64,000 bases of DNA from Formicarius rufipectus (lineage: Eukaryota > Chordata > Aves > Passeriformes > Formicariidae). The stretch is from NCBI GenBank assembly GCA_013399695.1, contig VXAU01003159.1:452415-516414 (forward strand). The letters are read 5' to 3'. The notes under the pieces are model-generated. The model was not told the origin of the DNA, did not search any database, and saw only the letters and a program-made list of their open reading frames with translations. The stretch's first letter is position 1. Each line of letters starts with the position of its first letter. The translations under genes and the position numbers were made by a program. Positions 1 through 14,200 of this stretch are shown piece by piece.

Positions 1-260
1 GCCGCGCCCCGCGAAGGGAATGGCGGGAGCTGCGGTGCTCCGGCGGGGGCCAAGCGCCCCCTGCCCTCGGCGCCGTGCTGTGCCATCGCATCGCATCGCA
101 TCCCATCCCATCCCATCGCATCCCTTAGCACAGCACACACCGATCCCGCACAGCCGCAGCTCCTCCGGCCCGGCGGGAAAGCTGCTCCAGGACACTGCGG
201 GGCGGCGTCTTTTTGTCAGCCTCGGTCGGGGTCGTTCTGGTTGGGAAGTAACCCCTTAGC
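1..260. promoter_or_regulatory. CpG-rich segment at window edge, possible promoter or first exon
   Basis: The first ~260 bases are GC- and CpG-rich, unlike the AT-rich DNA that follows, and look like the end of a CpG island continuing outside the window. It could be the distal promoter or 5' non-coding exon of CMKLR2, whose coding exon has a splice acceptor just upstream of its ATG and so must have upstream exons, or it could serve a gene to the left. No coding sequence was recognised. The link to CMKLR2 is inference. Confidence 0.45.
84..123. repeat. Pentanucleotide repeat (CATCS)8
   Basis: Eight consecutive 5-bp units, CATCG x3, CATCC x3, CATCG, CATCC, lie inside the CpG-rich edge. The G/C interruptions at the fifth base create CpGs in some units only. 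Confidence 0.85.
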
Positions 261-351
261 CAAGTTTCGTTTCAACTCCTTCAAAACGTACTATTCCCCC
301 GTGCTTGAGAGCAGGCTGTAGGGTTTTGTGTTTTTTGTTTTGTTTTTGTTT

Positions 352-352
<1 letters not shown>

Positions 353-402
<50 letters not shown>
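353..402 (+). repeat. Homopolymer T run (50 nt)
   Basis: An uninterrupted run of 50 T follows several shorter T/G stretches. It may be a decayed poly(A) tail of a minus-strand retroelement, but no element body is recognisable next to it. Length in the assembly may be unreliable. Confidence 0.8.
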
Positions 403-403
<1 letters not shown>

Positions 404-3400
404 TTTGTTTGGTTTTTTTTCCCGGCCATTAAAAATAGCTTGTTTTTCGTGGTGTGCCCTTTTTTGGGTGGGTTTTATCAGCATGTTACAGCCTGACTTT
501 ATCAGAGTTAATGTTAGATGAGCTTTTCTTATGAGTGGGCTTGAGAATGTGACCTTAGCTCAGGTTCTCTTGTTTTCAGCTGCAGGTTTTTGAACATTTA
601 TCTAATCTCCCGTGGGAAACCAGCTAATGCATATTTCTCTCGTTATGCTGAAGCAGCAGGATTTTTGGAGCAATCTGGGCAGACACAAAGACAACACAAC
701 ATCCTTATGTGTGAAGACAGGTGCAGATACATGCTGGGATTGTGCAATAGGGGAGAAAACAATCCTGAATGTGCCTTAATATTGAAAATTTAAAGAGGCT
801 GCCATTTGATTATGAAACCGTGGTTTAGAAATGTCCACCCACACCCACAAAGTAATTGAACACAAATCTCGAATGACAGAAGAGCAGGGGAAGTCTTCTC
901 ATTAGGAGGGCTGAATTTAGTTGCTGTTGAATTCTTTTGATATGTGCAGAGGTATATCTTTATGGCTGAAAAATAAATACTTATTATAGAACTGAAGTTG
1001 CCTGGTGCTATTTTGTTGCCTGGTATAATACTCGGAAAAATTGGAACTTTCTGTGGAGACCATTTACATGCATGAAGGGTCAGGCATGTGCCCAAATTAT
1101 TGCATGTCAGCACAGCTGCGTAGTTTAAACATATGGCAAACTCACACATAGGCATGCTATCTTAGACTAAAATAGTTTTGTTTTATGGTGGTTTACAATA
1201 GGCTTAGTGAGTTGCTGTGGTTCAGCTAAGCCTTCCTAACTTGTTGAAACAAAGTAAGCTTGGTTACATAGCTGAGGCACTGACGTTGCTTTTCCAGGAG
1301 GGCTCGTGTAAAACAGAAGTCCTTTTTAGCAAGGAGAAAATGCTGTGCAGTCTGTCTTATAATGCCCTGTAGCTTCTCCTCAGAATGTTCCTGAATATTT
1401 TTGTGAGCATAGAATGTAATATTGTATCTCTTGGACTGTCAATCAAAAATAGCAGAACTTAGGCTTGTGTTGCCACATTTCTTGGCTTTCAGCTCTTTCT
1501 GTATTTATGAACTTGAGTTTGCACCTTGATTCAAACTCAGGCAAAGGATTGAGAGATACTCCTTTACCTCAATCTCCTCTTCCACCCCTGGGAAACTACT
1601 CACACAGGTGCATGAACAGTCAGTAGGGCTGACAAACTTCCCTTTAGAAATTAATTCTCTCTCCTGGTCTGAACCTCAGATGTTTTTCTCTTTGTTGGTA
1701 TCTTTATTCATTCTATTCAGTTTCTATAAACTGCCCCATACACCTTTCACTGCTTTGCTTTCTACTTTTACTTTGATTTATTATGTTTTTCACTCCCATT
1801 AGCCAAATAGAAGTTGAAGTTGTACCTATTAAACATGAGATAAATTGACAAATGCAGACAACAGCTGTTTTCCTCAAGAGCCTCAAGTTTCTTCCAACAA
1901 CTGAGAAGGGAGAATATGATGAATGAAAATCAAGGTTGGTAAAACTAGCTGGCAGAAAACTCTTGGCTGGATATTTAATTTGTTGCATATGTACCTTTTA
2001 AATTCTGGTGTTATAAACCTAATTTATCCTTATATTTTTGTTTTAAAAAGTTCTTCAGAGGATCTGAGCTAAGTGTTGACTGACAGCAGCTGCGGTCTGG
2101 GGTCTGAGCCATGCGGAGGTTTCCTTTTGCCAAATGTTTGCAAAGGTGGAGTTTTAGTTCTAGCTTGGATTCTAACAAGCACTGCAACTTTCAAGGCAGT
2201 TTGAGCACATGTGTAGATTTTAGAGAACTTTACATTCTGAGTAACCTTGGGGAAAAAGGGTCTTTTCAACTTTATGGTGGAATTAATGTTCCATAATGTC
2301 TGGTACGCTATTAAAACCTTTAATTACTATGAAGTAATTGTTGTCTTTCTCAGAAAAATTTGATTCTGGCCACTGCCTAGTATCACATACCAGACTAATG
2401 GAACAATTATCTGATCCTCTGTGGTATTTCAATTTACCTCTTTAGTATAAATTCTGTGATATTTAATAAGGGTTTCCAAAGAAAAAGAAAATAATTCCTC
2501 ACCTGTATAAAAGGCAAGAATAATCTCTTTTCAAAACAGCTTCTTGTTTTCTTTGCTCTGCTTTACTCAAACTGTTTCCTGGGTTTGACAGATTGTTAAT
2601 ACAGACAAATCGATGTATAATAAAAGCATTTTTCTCATTTTCAAATGATAAGGGTATGGGTTTTTTTTAAATAATAATGGTCTTTTATTTACTTTTGGTA
2701 TCGCACTGGAATCAAATGCAAACCAAAAAGAAAAACAAGTCTTTAAATTCTTTATTTTTAAAGAGAGACGTATCTTACAAGAAAGCAAGCTTATTATGGA
2801 CATTCTGCTCGCATTCTCATTATTTAAAACTGAACTTTGTTTTTTCATTTTGTACTCAACGTTTTTTAAATGTTATAATAAGAGCTTTACCTGAGATAAT
2901 AATAAAAACTTCCTCAATATGCAGGATATTAGCTTAGCCCACAAACTTAAAGGATACTCTAAAAGTTGTTCTTTCTACTTTTCATTCTCTTGCCAGAACT
3001 ACCTTCTTAAGATTAAAGGCTGGCAACTTAAATTTTCATTTTAGTTGTTTAATCATTTAATAAATGAAAAAGCTGTGTTATAATTGAAACATGGTTCAAT
3101 AGTGACCAAGGAAGAAGTTTCAAATATGTTTTAGAGCTGAGAGGGTTTTAAAAAGCAGTTTTGAAATGTGTGGAACAAGAATTTTATCCTATAGAATATT
3201 ATTTTACTTTCTTGTAACCAAGTCTTACATTTTTAAAAGGTTACTTGAAGTACTTCACAATTTGACTCTTTTGCAATATTTTATTAGAAGGAAATCCTCT
3301 CCTAGTCCAGTTTTTTTGCTCCTCTTGAGGCCATGCTGCTGTTTTCACAGGTTTATGTTGTAAAAGTTTGTGGGGTTTACACTTTTTTTTCCCACTAAAA

Positions 3401-6400
3401 TGTCTCTCTATACTGTATTTCTGTATACATGCACTTTAGAGACTATAGAGATTTTTATATTAATAGTGCTGAGAAAAATTCTGTGATACACTGATCCCAG
3501 AGTGTTTTATTATTCAGTGTTTTATTAATTGCTGTTAGAACTGCTGTTGCTGTTCATTTGCAAGCAGGTCATCCAGAAGGAACAGCTGATGAGCGGACTC
3601 TAAATATGTCACTTTAAACAGCATGTCTACAGAATTTATCCAAATCCAGTCTTTTCAGAAAGTTTTTGCATTATGGCCTACTAGTGATGTTACACTACAT
3701 TTCAAATTCATACCCTAGCATTCCTGCAGTTGTTTTGAATTTCTCTAGCTTAAATCAACATGTTTTTAGGACTTTCTGTTCCAAAAGAAAATGCAAAGAA
3801 ATTAAATCAGCTGTTGAGAAGCTTGAATGCTGAAAGAATATTCTGGTTTCAGAGAACACATCTTTCATGATAAAATAGTGAATAGTTTACTGTTATATTC
3901 ATAGTACTTTCTATTTTCATGTAGTGATTGTTCAGTCAGTCCATCTCTCTGAAATAAATGCCTGTTTTTTAAGGAAAGTGACACAAAGAAAGATCAGAAG
4001 GAAGTTTTTTTGGTAGCCTGTAGGTGACTGCTCTTGAATTTCAGGATATACTTTGACCTTCATGTTGTGCATGGAGTTTTTTATTGCTTCAAAAATAACA
4101 CTTCCTTAGAATTTCCCTAGTCTATTTTGCCATTTTTTTCATACTTATTTTAACAAGTAATAGTGATTTTAAAATTGCCTGATTGATACATTCTTTGAGA
4201 ATTGCAAAGTTTTCAAGTAGAATTATTCATTACTAAATTACTTGGAAACATATGATAACTTCTGACATGTTCATGCTGGAAGATACAGTGGAAAGTTGTA
4301 AAATTACTCCATTTTTCCATGCTGAAGAGAACTCTGCAACCTGAGAGCCTTCAGCTCTAAAGGGAACTGAAAGACCAAGAGGTTATTGTATCAGTCACAG
4401 TAAGATAACATGACTGCAATTCACTTATAATCAGAACACAATTAGTCTCATCTGGATGGCACAATGTTTTCATTGATGTGTTTTCAAGCATCCTTTTCAT
4501 TATTATAGATAAGGTACAAAATGAATGTGGATTTTTTAACCAGATGCTGATGTGAAAGTCTTGAAATATTTGAAGTATAGTAGATGACTAATACTCCCTT
4601 CCAGCCTACCTCACATTCTAGCATTGTAGGAACATTAAGACATTTTTGCATAAGTAAATATTAATTTCTATTATTAAAGCAAGAAATAATGTCTTTCTGA
4701 TGGAAAGAGATACTGTTCTCAAAGCTTCCTGGAGGGTTATTAATTCTGTTTTTCAAGAATTTTTGAGTTCCCAGAAGTTGTGAACCTGCTTTGACCCCTC
4801 AGAATATTCTGAATTAAATCTTTATATCCATCCATTTCAGTGGAACTTTTCTAATTTAAAACAGATGGAGGTGAATTTAGGATGCTCCTGAATTCTGCAG
4901 CTTCCTTGTCTGTAGTATAATTTATAGGAGTTAGGGAGTTCCAAATATATATATTATTATGTTGAGTCACTGCATGTTCTGCAGTCAGTTTAAGGTGGGG
5001 TCATAATGTGTTCCCAAGGCGGTTAAGTAAGTGTTATTTTTCTCTGCACTGGCTGTTCTAAATCATGTTAAATTTTTTTAATGTTCTCACAATAAACCAC
5101 ATTAGATATTTTCTTACATCTGAGACCAAGTAGACTGTCTACTTTACTCTGGGAATAATTTAAAGAAAGATTTCTTTATCCTACTCAGGAAAAAACCAGA
5201 AAGTTAAACAAGAGAAGTTTTGTGGGTTTTTTTCCCAAAGACAAAACTTAATTTTAGGCTAGGAATGCTGATAAGCAAAAACATTAGCCTTTGAAAGAAG
5301 CCTCTTTCTCTCATAGTTTGAAAAGACAAAGTTTTTCATTAAAAATTTGAAAAGAGTGAAAAAGAAATTTTATGCAAAAAGCCTTTCATTCAATTTGTGT
5401 TTCTTCAACATTTTACTAATAATACTAATAATTTACTAACAATTTGGATCAGAGTTTAGCCTCTCTCTTTTTCTGGTCCATCAGCAAACCAGTAGTCTAT
5501 TCTATACTGTTAGATTGTGTTCCCAATACTGAAGTAATCAGAGTTCAATTTCTGGTTTGCACCCAAGGTAGTGTAATTCCCCTTTGCCTCATTTCTGCTG
5601 CTGAAATGAAGAAGTAGCTGTTTCCTAGTACACAAGCTCCCCTCTCTTCTCTTGAAAGAAGGGGCTCTTAAATATCTGTTATATAAAATGCTAGTTTCTA
5701 GTCTCTACATTCATGTAAATTCCATATTGAACTTCCTGCAAAGTGCTGAATTTGGGTCACATATTCTTCTTAAAAAAAAAAGTTGCAAAGTAAGAAGGAA
5801 TTAAAATTAACTTTTGTGTGTCTTGATAGAGCTAAAGGATTAGAACTAGTATGGAAAAATACATATTGGAGGGGTTATCTTTTTCTTTGCTCAGACTGGT
5901 TTCCTGTGCCTCGTCCTCTGAGTACACTGGACATTTATTGGAGATGGTGCTAGTTTTGCTTTCTTTGAAGGCAATGGAGGAGTTAAGGTTGACTTATTAA
6001 CTGAACCCTTAACTAGGGTGTTTTTCAGAGCTTCTAATAATTTGCTTTGCCTCTATCACAAACAGCAGGTTTATTGAGATTTATCAGCTCCCATTTCATT
6101 AGAGGCTGAGGGCTGGATAGGTTTGGGAAGCAAAACTGTGTTCTGTCCCCTGAGAGTGATCACAGGAGAGAGCAAATGCAGAGCAGTAGGCAGAAACTTG
6201 CATTGGTTCTCCCTGTTCCACATTCATTTCTATGGATAAATTACTTAAACCCCTGTGGAGTCAAGGTCACCTGGCACCTTTCACAAAACATGTTTATATC
6301 CACTAAGGAGAAAAATAATCTGACAAATGTAGTTGATTATAAAAAGCTATTTTAAAAATACAGATGAATATATGCTGGAACCACCAAACCCAGAACATGC

Positions 6401-9400
6401 TCAGAATGTCCATAGGTGATTGAGTTTGATTTATATTTGATCACCAGCTTTGCACTGGTGTCCAGAAATCTTTGTTGCAAGGAGCTACTGTCCAATTTAA
6501 AACTTTTCCATGTCCATAAGTCCTAAGGAATGTCAATGGCTGGTCAGTATGGTAAAGAGTAATCAGCAGACTCCATGATTCCACATGTGCACAGCTGTTT
6601 CTCTTAGTTAAGATTTTGAGCACTAATGCTGCAAAGCACAAACCTTGCTTGATCACATGTGAGTCCTGTACAGGCACCCTGCCTATTAGCATACATGTGC
6701 AGGGAGCTGTCCCAAATTTTCTATTGACCCTCAGTTTTTCCCTGTGTTTCTTGCAGGGAATTGGAACTCCTCTTCAGCTCCCTGGTTTGCATTTTGTTAG
6801 TGTTTAAGACCAGCTGTGTCTGAGTGAGCACAATAGCCAAGAGCGATAGTCCATGTGCAGAATAGTGAGGGACTGGAACTTGTGATTATCTCCTTCATGC
6901 AGATCTGCTTGTTTTATGCATTGTTATTCATCATAACAGTCTTCAACAACTTATCTGTGAATTGGTAATAGATGAATGCAAACCAAGAAACTTAAACACC
7001 TCTTAGGTCACTGAGTTTTGTCTGTTGTATGTTACTATAATATAATCCTATTTGAACTGTGGATTTGGGCCTTTAATCCAAACACCTATTGAAAAAGATG
7101 TATAACTGAATCTCCACTTTAAATGGAAAATAAGATCTCTGTTGGTTGTAAGAATAGATGTAGGCCATTATGCTGGTGACTTGGATTCTGCGGATGGAGG
7201 CAGCTAAAATCCTGAAGAGCTGTGGCTCAGGTTCGTCTCTGTGCATTGAATTTCTTTGAATCAAGTCTGGCTAGGCTTTGGGCAGATTTTGAGACACTTG
7301 ACTTAATGAAAGATGCATGACATTTAAATTCTGGCTTCTCTCCTCAGACCTATTTAGGTACCTCTGTGGTTCCTGGTAATTTGTGTGAGGTGAAAAAGTG
7401 CAAGCTGGTTAATCCCTACACCAGTGCTAAAAACATGATAATACATTGTGAAATACATAGTGAAACAGTTATAGTTTGTATAGCCTTTTTTTTTGTTTTG
7501 TTTTGTTTCTCTAATCTCTGTAGATCTCCCTGAAATTATTTTTCCAAATACTGACATGCCTTCATATGGGAGGAGACAGCACTTTGACTAAAATGGAAAA
7601 ATACTGTTGTTAAGTTGGCTGTTCAGCTATTCAGCGACTATAATCTTTAGTACTCAATGACGTATCAGAAGTTACATTGTCAAGACACCCTCTGAATATT
7701 CCATGGATTTCAAATGTTATCTGAGTGGCAGATATAATCTCTTATTTTACTGTTATATGAATATAGAATTTGAATAGCTGTAGTCTGAAAGTTAAGTAGA
7801 AAATAATTCCTAGTTATTAGTGAAAAATGAGGAAAAAAATGCAAGTATAAAAGCAAAATCTATGGGGGATAAAGCCTGTTTCTAATAGTACTTTTCCCAG
7901 GTGTCATTCTTTATAATAAGAAATACATTATTTAATAAATATATAGTCTACTAAATTATTCTCTAATATTAAGTATTTCATAGAATGCAACACCCTGTTG
8001 ACTGTGTTTGCAGGAGTTACGTGAAATGGTCCTGCTTGAACTTGTATGTATATACATACGTATACAGCAATTCGTTTGAATGCATGTGTTTTAACCCGAC
8101 TCACATAATAGATGAAGCATTTTGCCTTCTGCAGAATTGCTGAATTTCTTCAGCAGGTTATACACGAAAATCTTTCCGTTCTCTAATATCAGCATAGAAA
8201 GAGGATGTGGACTTGTCTAGCTGACCCAATCCCCCTTCATCGGGTAGTTTGTTTAAATAAATGTGTCGCTGGAGAATTTTGTCATAGTTGCTGACTGTGG
8301 TATATAGTGGGCAGTTAAGCCACAAGTAAACATTACAGCTTTACTGAAGGGATAGGCATGAATAGCCATTAGTTTCACAGGAAGGGAGGAAATGACCCTT
8401 TTCCTGATTGTCAGGTAGTTAAACTCCAGAGCGGATTTTAATCGATGAGGTATTCACACAGTGAGGACAAAGGAACAGTGAAGAATTACTTTTCTAAAAA
8501 AAGGACCGAAGTGTAAACAGCAGTAAGTAGTTGCTTTCTTGTGTTGTTCTGCTTAAATTAACCCTGGCGAACTAAATACCATTTGTTTGACCTAATTTGC
8601 AAATTCCTGGTTGGTAATTGAATTAGTGAACATTGAATTTAGTCTGGGGTGCTCCTTAGAGTTTATCTGCACGTACTACTAGAGAACTTAATATGATCCA
8701 GTGACCCCAGCAAGGGGAATAATTATTGGAACTGTCAGGCGTTGCTGGCACTCCAGGTAAATGAAATCTACTTTTTTAAAAAAATATTATTTCTTTTTCA
8801 CTTGTGTTTTGGTTAATATTGATAAAGTATTTCTGAAGGTTTTCCTCCTTGCCCCATCCTGTATATTTTTTTCCGTACATCCTCTCCTTTTGTTTTGTTG
8901 TACAGGCTTAAAAAAAACCCTAAAGAATCAGAAGTGCTTTTAAAACCAGGTTGCTTTTCAGTAGACCCATTTTTTTCACTGCTGAACTACCTAATATCTA
9001 TTATCTGTATGTAAATGCTCTCCTTTGTTCTTTTCCCGTCAGGTATAAAGTAGTATTTCTCTACTTTGCAAGTTCCACATGCACTGTATGTTCATGAACA
9101 CATGTTCATCTTCAGTGCTGCTCTGACCATGCCTAATGTAGATGCAAAACTCCAAGACTTTGATAACTTACCCTGTTGAAAAAGCACGAATGACATGGCA
9201 AAATAAAATGCAACTTCCAAATAGAAAAAGGAGAAGACATGAAAGCAAACAAGGTAATTTTTTTCACTTATTTTCTTCCAACCCTAACAAAATTATCTGA
9301 AAAGATCACACTAAAAATAGAGTATGTCCATGGGTAATTGAGTTGCACGAAAGTTTGTATTAAAAAGCCATGTAATTTGTGACTCACCATTCGAGTTTTG

Positions 9401-11100
9401 CTGTGTCTGAGCATAGAAGGAACTAAAACAAGGGAAGATTTAGGGCCTAAGCTTACATTCTTCAGGGATTTAAGATTTCCACTATGGTTAGTCAAAACTG
9501 TAGGTGACCAAACTGCTTTTTTTAGCTCTAAACAGAAAACAAGCAGACCAAAATCCTTTCGGATTAAATCCAATTTTCTCTGTAAAGGTCTGTTCTCTTT
9601 CTCTTTTTTTCCCCCCCCCCCTCCCCAGGTGTGTTACATTGGCTGGTATGCTGTGCAAACAGAGTAATTGCTCATTAGAGCAGAAGTCCCTTTCGATAGA
9701 AAAAGAGCAAATGTAAGTAGGACAGATAGGTAGAAAAATTATTTTAAGTGCAGTAATCTGCTATTCTTGAAAAAAACCTAAAAATCTAATTTCCTATGAA
9801 AACTTTCCTCTGCAAAATATCTTCTGGGCCCCTAGGATTTGTGATTTCATGTTTGGTACATGGGTAAGGAAGAGTGAGAAGAGCCACGTGAGGTTTAACA
9901 GTCCCTAATGATGATGAGCTATCACCACCAGTATATGTTAGAGCAGTCACAACCTGCTTTAGTTTGTGGTGGAGCAAACAGGCCCTTAAGGACAGTTCCT
10001 CACTATCCCCAACTGCTAGAACGCATTGCACTCTTCAGAAGGCTCCCTCCACCGAGAAGATGAAGAGCACTTGGCAAATGTGTGACTCTACTTTTCTTGC
10101 TGGGTGTTTTTCTTTTCTTGTGTATCGTGTGAGGGTTATCTACCGGGTAATTTGCTCTTTCGTCCTGCTGAAATAGTACTGAGCAAACCCTTGAATTAAC
10201 TGCCTTACAATAAGGATTTGGCAAAGTACGTAGAGACACACAGATTCATGCCATTACAAAGAAAAAGACCTCTACGAACCTGCTGTTAGGTGGTGCCTAC
10301 ATGTACCCTATCCCAGTATTTACAAAAGAAGGTAATTACTATTAAAATAGTTTTTATCAGTGAAGGTTAATCAATCAGTTTTCTAGAGAAACCAGGAAAT
10401 CTCTAAAATGCAAGAAATAAATAAGCAAAGTCCTTCACTCTTTCCATGTACTTTCCTCAGTCAGCTCTCTCTGTTCATCTCCTGTGTCATATATTCACAG
10501 GAGTCATGTCCCCCTGTCCTTTTCTTATGATCCAGGGGCTCTGTGCCTCACCATAGCATAATCTCCATCCTCCTTTCATAGAATTGGAGGTTTTCCCACT
10601 AATATACGAGCTATCAGTGTTTTAGGTTAAATTGGCAGAACAGGAACAGTTGTCATGGAGGAAAAACAAAGCAGGTTAATTTTCCTAGAAGGAGTTTTTG
10701 TTTAGTGTGAAGAGAATCTGTGACCTGTGAACTGTAAGAGAGGTGCTTAAGAACTGATAGCCTTGCTAAGGAGATGCTGAAATCCCAGTTTCGCTGATCT
10801 CACTAAGCGCTTCACTCTTCTGTAAAATTTTTTTTTTGTTGGTCTATTTGTTGGGTTTTTTTCTTTCTAATTTTCACTGGAATCCATAGGTTTGCTATCC
10901 AGAAAATTTGGCATTGAGTAGATTCAATCAGTTTAACATGTTACACATTTTGCATTAGTGATAGAGGAGTACCACTGTTTGATTATTGCTCCCACTGGGA
11001 AAGTTGATTTTTGGTAAAGCTAGAATGACAAATGCTCAGCTGATTTAAAGTGGTATAATGAGTGTGATACCATCAGAGTCAGGTGAAGCTATGGTAGGTA
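404..11100. other. AT-rich non-coding stretch, no gene recognised
   Basis: No reading frame with recognisable homology was found on either strand; all frames are short and low-complexity. It includes T/A-rich tracts and a 16-bp perfect palindrome of alternating purine/pyrimidine at 8044-8059. It is probably intron or 5' flank of CMKLR2. Confidence 0.5.
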
Positions 11101-11104
11101 GATA

Positions 11105-11270
11105 CTAGTGGAATAATATTCCCTTTTTACTGGCTGAGAAACTGAATGACATGGAGATCACGAGGCCTGGCTGCAAAATTTCAGCAGGCTCTTCACAGAA
11201 CTGGGCATCAAGCCCAGTCTCCTAAAATCCAGTTCCTGACCGGTGTTACACTGTCTGACACAGAGTCACT
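11105..11270 (-). mobile_element. MIR-like ancient SINE fragment
   Basis: Reading the + strand gives the reverse complement of a MIR/CORE-type SINE: 'gagaaactga', then a segment like the gtcac-acagc core, then 'gggcatcaagcccagtctcct'-like text ending near 'ttacactgtctg'. Similarity is by eye only and is moderate, as expected for a very old copy. The boundaries are approximate. Confidence 0.5.
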
Positions 11271-14200
11271 AATTAGAGTTTTGAGGAGCTCACTTCTCTC
11301 TTACACCCAAAAGGAGATTTAATCTACTAATCCTAAATACAAAATGAATGTATCATGCCATACAGTTACAAAATGATGCTTTCACTGTGACTTTTTAAGC
11401 ATCTTTCAGCTCATTCAACATTATTTGCTATAAACCAGAGTGCTTACAAAGAAATACTGTTCAGCTTCTTCTCTGCATAACAAAAAGCATCCCACAACTG
11501 TAAGGTCTCTTTCCATTCATCAGCCACCACATCTGTTGCTTGCTTGGACACTGACCAAAATGATTCATTCACATGTCTAACATTTATTTTTGGTGAAATG
11601 CTGGGATTATACAGAATGGCAATATTTCAAAAATGGGTCTAGAAAACCAAGGGAAGTTGGAAACAACTTCCTCAACTGAAAACAAACACAGTGTTATATC
11701 ATTCTGCAGCTTTATTAGAAGGAAGGCAGTAGCCAAGTGAAGCAGCTGGAATCACACTGAAGTCACTCTGAACAGTGCAGATCATTTCGTTCTTCCTTCT
11801 GCTCCAGAGTTCACATCCCTGATTTACAGTGCCTTTTGTTTCGAAGAACTAAGAAAGGTAGGTCAATCTTTCTTATATTTAAAACCTTTTTTTCTTCCCC
11901 CTTCTAAATAATGTGTCTCTACAGCTACAAGGCTTGGAGGCAAGTGCCGTGAGGTGGTCTAGCACATACTGGCTAAAAGAACTTCTTGAAAGTCTGTGAT
12001 ATTTATTTCAAAGATTATTTTGAATCACCCCAGCAGCAAGAAAATATATGAAAATATGTGTCAATTTAATTTTTAATGACTTTCTGAATATATTGGTACA
12101 CACTGTATGGAGTTTTATCCTGTCAGTGCATGGTAAGTGACCTTGACTTGCATATCTCTCCCCTCCAACCCATCTCTCCTAGTGTGTTGATTTTCTGGGG
12201 GTTTTTTTGTTTGTTTGGTTTTCGTTTTTTTTTTTAATTATTATTTTTAATTATTATTTGCTTTGGGATGTTGCATCTCCTATAGCTACAGCAATTTCCA
12301 GTATTATTAGGAAAAAGTACTACAGTTCTGATCTGCACAGATTCTAGAAACTGGAAATCATTTCAACTTAAGTAGCAGATTAACAAAATAATTCTGAAGA
12401 ATTACAGTCATGCAGAATTAAATAAGGTTTCTATGATCTCAGCTGGAAGGTGTGTGTGTTTTCCTAACCAGTGTGGAGCAAGATAGGATATGGATTAGTG
12501 TTCATTAAGTGTATTGGAACACATTTTCTAGCAGTGATGAGATTTGAAGCCTTGTACACTACCACACAGTGAGACAGGGCTAGATTCCACCTCCTATTCA
12601 GACTTAGTGAGAACAGTGTCGTTGTCACCTGTCACCTTTCGAAAAGTGATCTCGCAAAGCCAAACAACAGCCCAGACCTGTTTTCCTAGACTTACAGAAC
12701 ATGCATATATTGTCTATGAATTAAAACACATCTTCTTTCTAGCTGAACATTGTATTACTGAATAATTTTAAATATTTATTAATTCACAGCTAAGGAGAAG
12801 ACAGTGAGTAAGGGTATGTCAGGGTAAAGGAATTTGTCAGAGCAGATTTGTAGAAATTGGTTTCAGGATTAAGTGGCTTTTCATAGCTTACTTTCACTAG
12901 CACCATATTATTGTTCTGCTTCAGCTGAACTGGGAAGTGCAAGTATTTTGATAACCCGATTCATTTCTGTTTAATGCCACTGCAGCTTCTGCCCAAATTT
13001 AAAACATTATCAGCCACTTATGCCAGGCAGACAGGATAGAGGTCCTACCAAGTTTACTTCAAACCTATGAATTTCATATGTGCCATGAATGATATTACAA
13101 TCCACTTCTATTTCACTCTTTGAGTGTGGTACAGAGGAAATCATTTGACCCTGAAGAATGAATTTATGGTTTGGATTCTCTAATTGCATTCATGGAAAGG
13201 GATCCTAAATTGGGAAAGCTCTATAAGGATTCCTAGGCAGGATCTGAATACAGATTTTTACTGCATGGGTGTATGCAGAGAAAAAGTGTTGATGCAAATA
13301 ATACGATTTATGTGTACTATATGTTATACAATCTTCCTTTTAATCTTAAGAATTTCTTTCTCTGCTGATAACCTAGAGAGCAACTTCTGAAATATCGAGA
13401 TTTGTGTTTATTGCTGATAGATTGATTCAAGAGGAAAGTTTATATCTGTTTCCTAATAAAGCCAGTTGCCTTAAAGAATTTTCTTCTCCTTGTGTTTCTC
13501 AGCAGACCCTTGAATTTTGTGATCTGTTATTAGATGTTGATTTTGTATTAATAACTCTGCTATTCCAAGCACTAAGCAGCAGATAGGTTTACAGGGGATT
13601 GTAATCTCTTGAATGGTCTTGTTATTTGCTTATTTATTTATTTTGTCTTGTGGAATGTGCCAGCAGTTCAGCTGTCTCTCTTACTGTGGTGGCTGATTGT
13701 CTGGCTAATTTGCACTCATTATTTCTGATAATGGTTTGATTTGTGTTCATTCAGTATAAAGCTAGCAGTCTCACAACACTGCAGGGCTCTGTTGTTGCTG
13801 GCTTTGCAAAAGAGAGTTCACTGGAAGGAACAGCTTCTTGTGGCTCGTTACCAGAAGAAAGGGATTGCTGTGACTGGGGTGGGCAGTGAACAGGAGATAT
13901 TGTTTTTAGAAGGGAAGATGCCAGCATACAGACATGAACTCCACCACACTTGCTTCTACTTTTTATAGTGTTCTTGAGTCTCCTGAGACAAAAAGAAGAG
14001 TTATGTGTCCTTCAAAAGAAGTTACGTGTCCTTATTACTGGGCTCAAAGGAAGGCTAATAAAACCCTTCACTACAAATCAGGTTTGCCTTCAAGAATTAA
14101 CTGCAAAGGGCAGCACTCTACAAGTCTCCACTTCTTGCCAGCTAACAAAAAGTTTGCAGTGTTTGCCCGCTTTTCTCCCCCTGCCCAGGCTCTTTTGTCC

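Noticed and set aside
8044..8059. 16-bp perfect palindrome
   Set aside because: Simple alternating TA/TG sequence; expected for microsatellite-like DNA.
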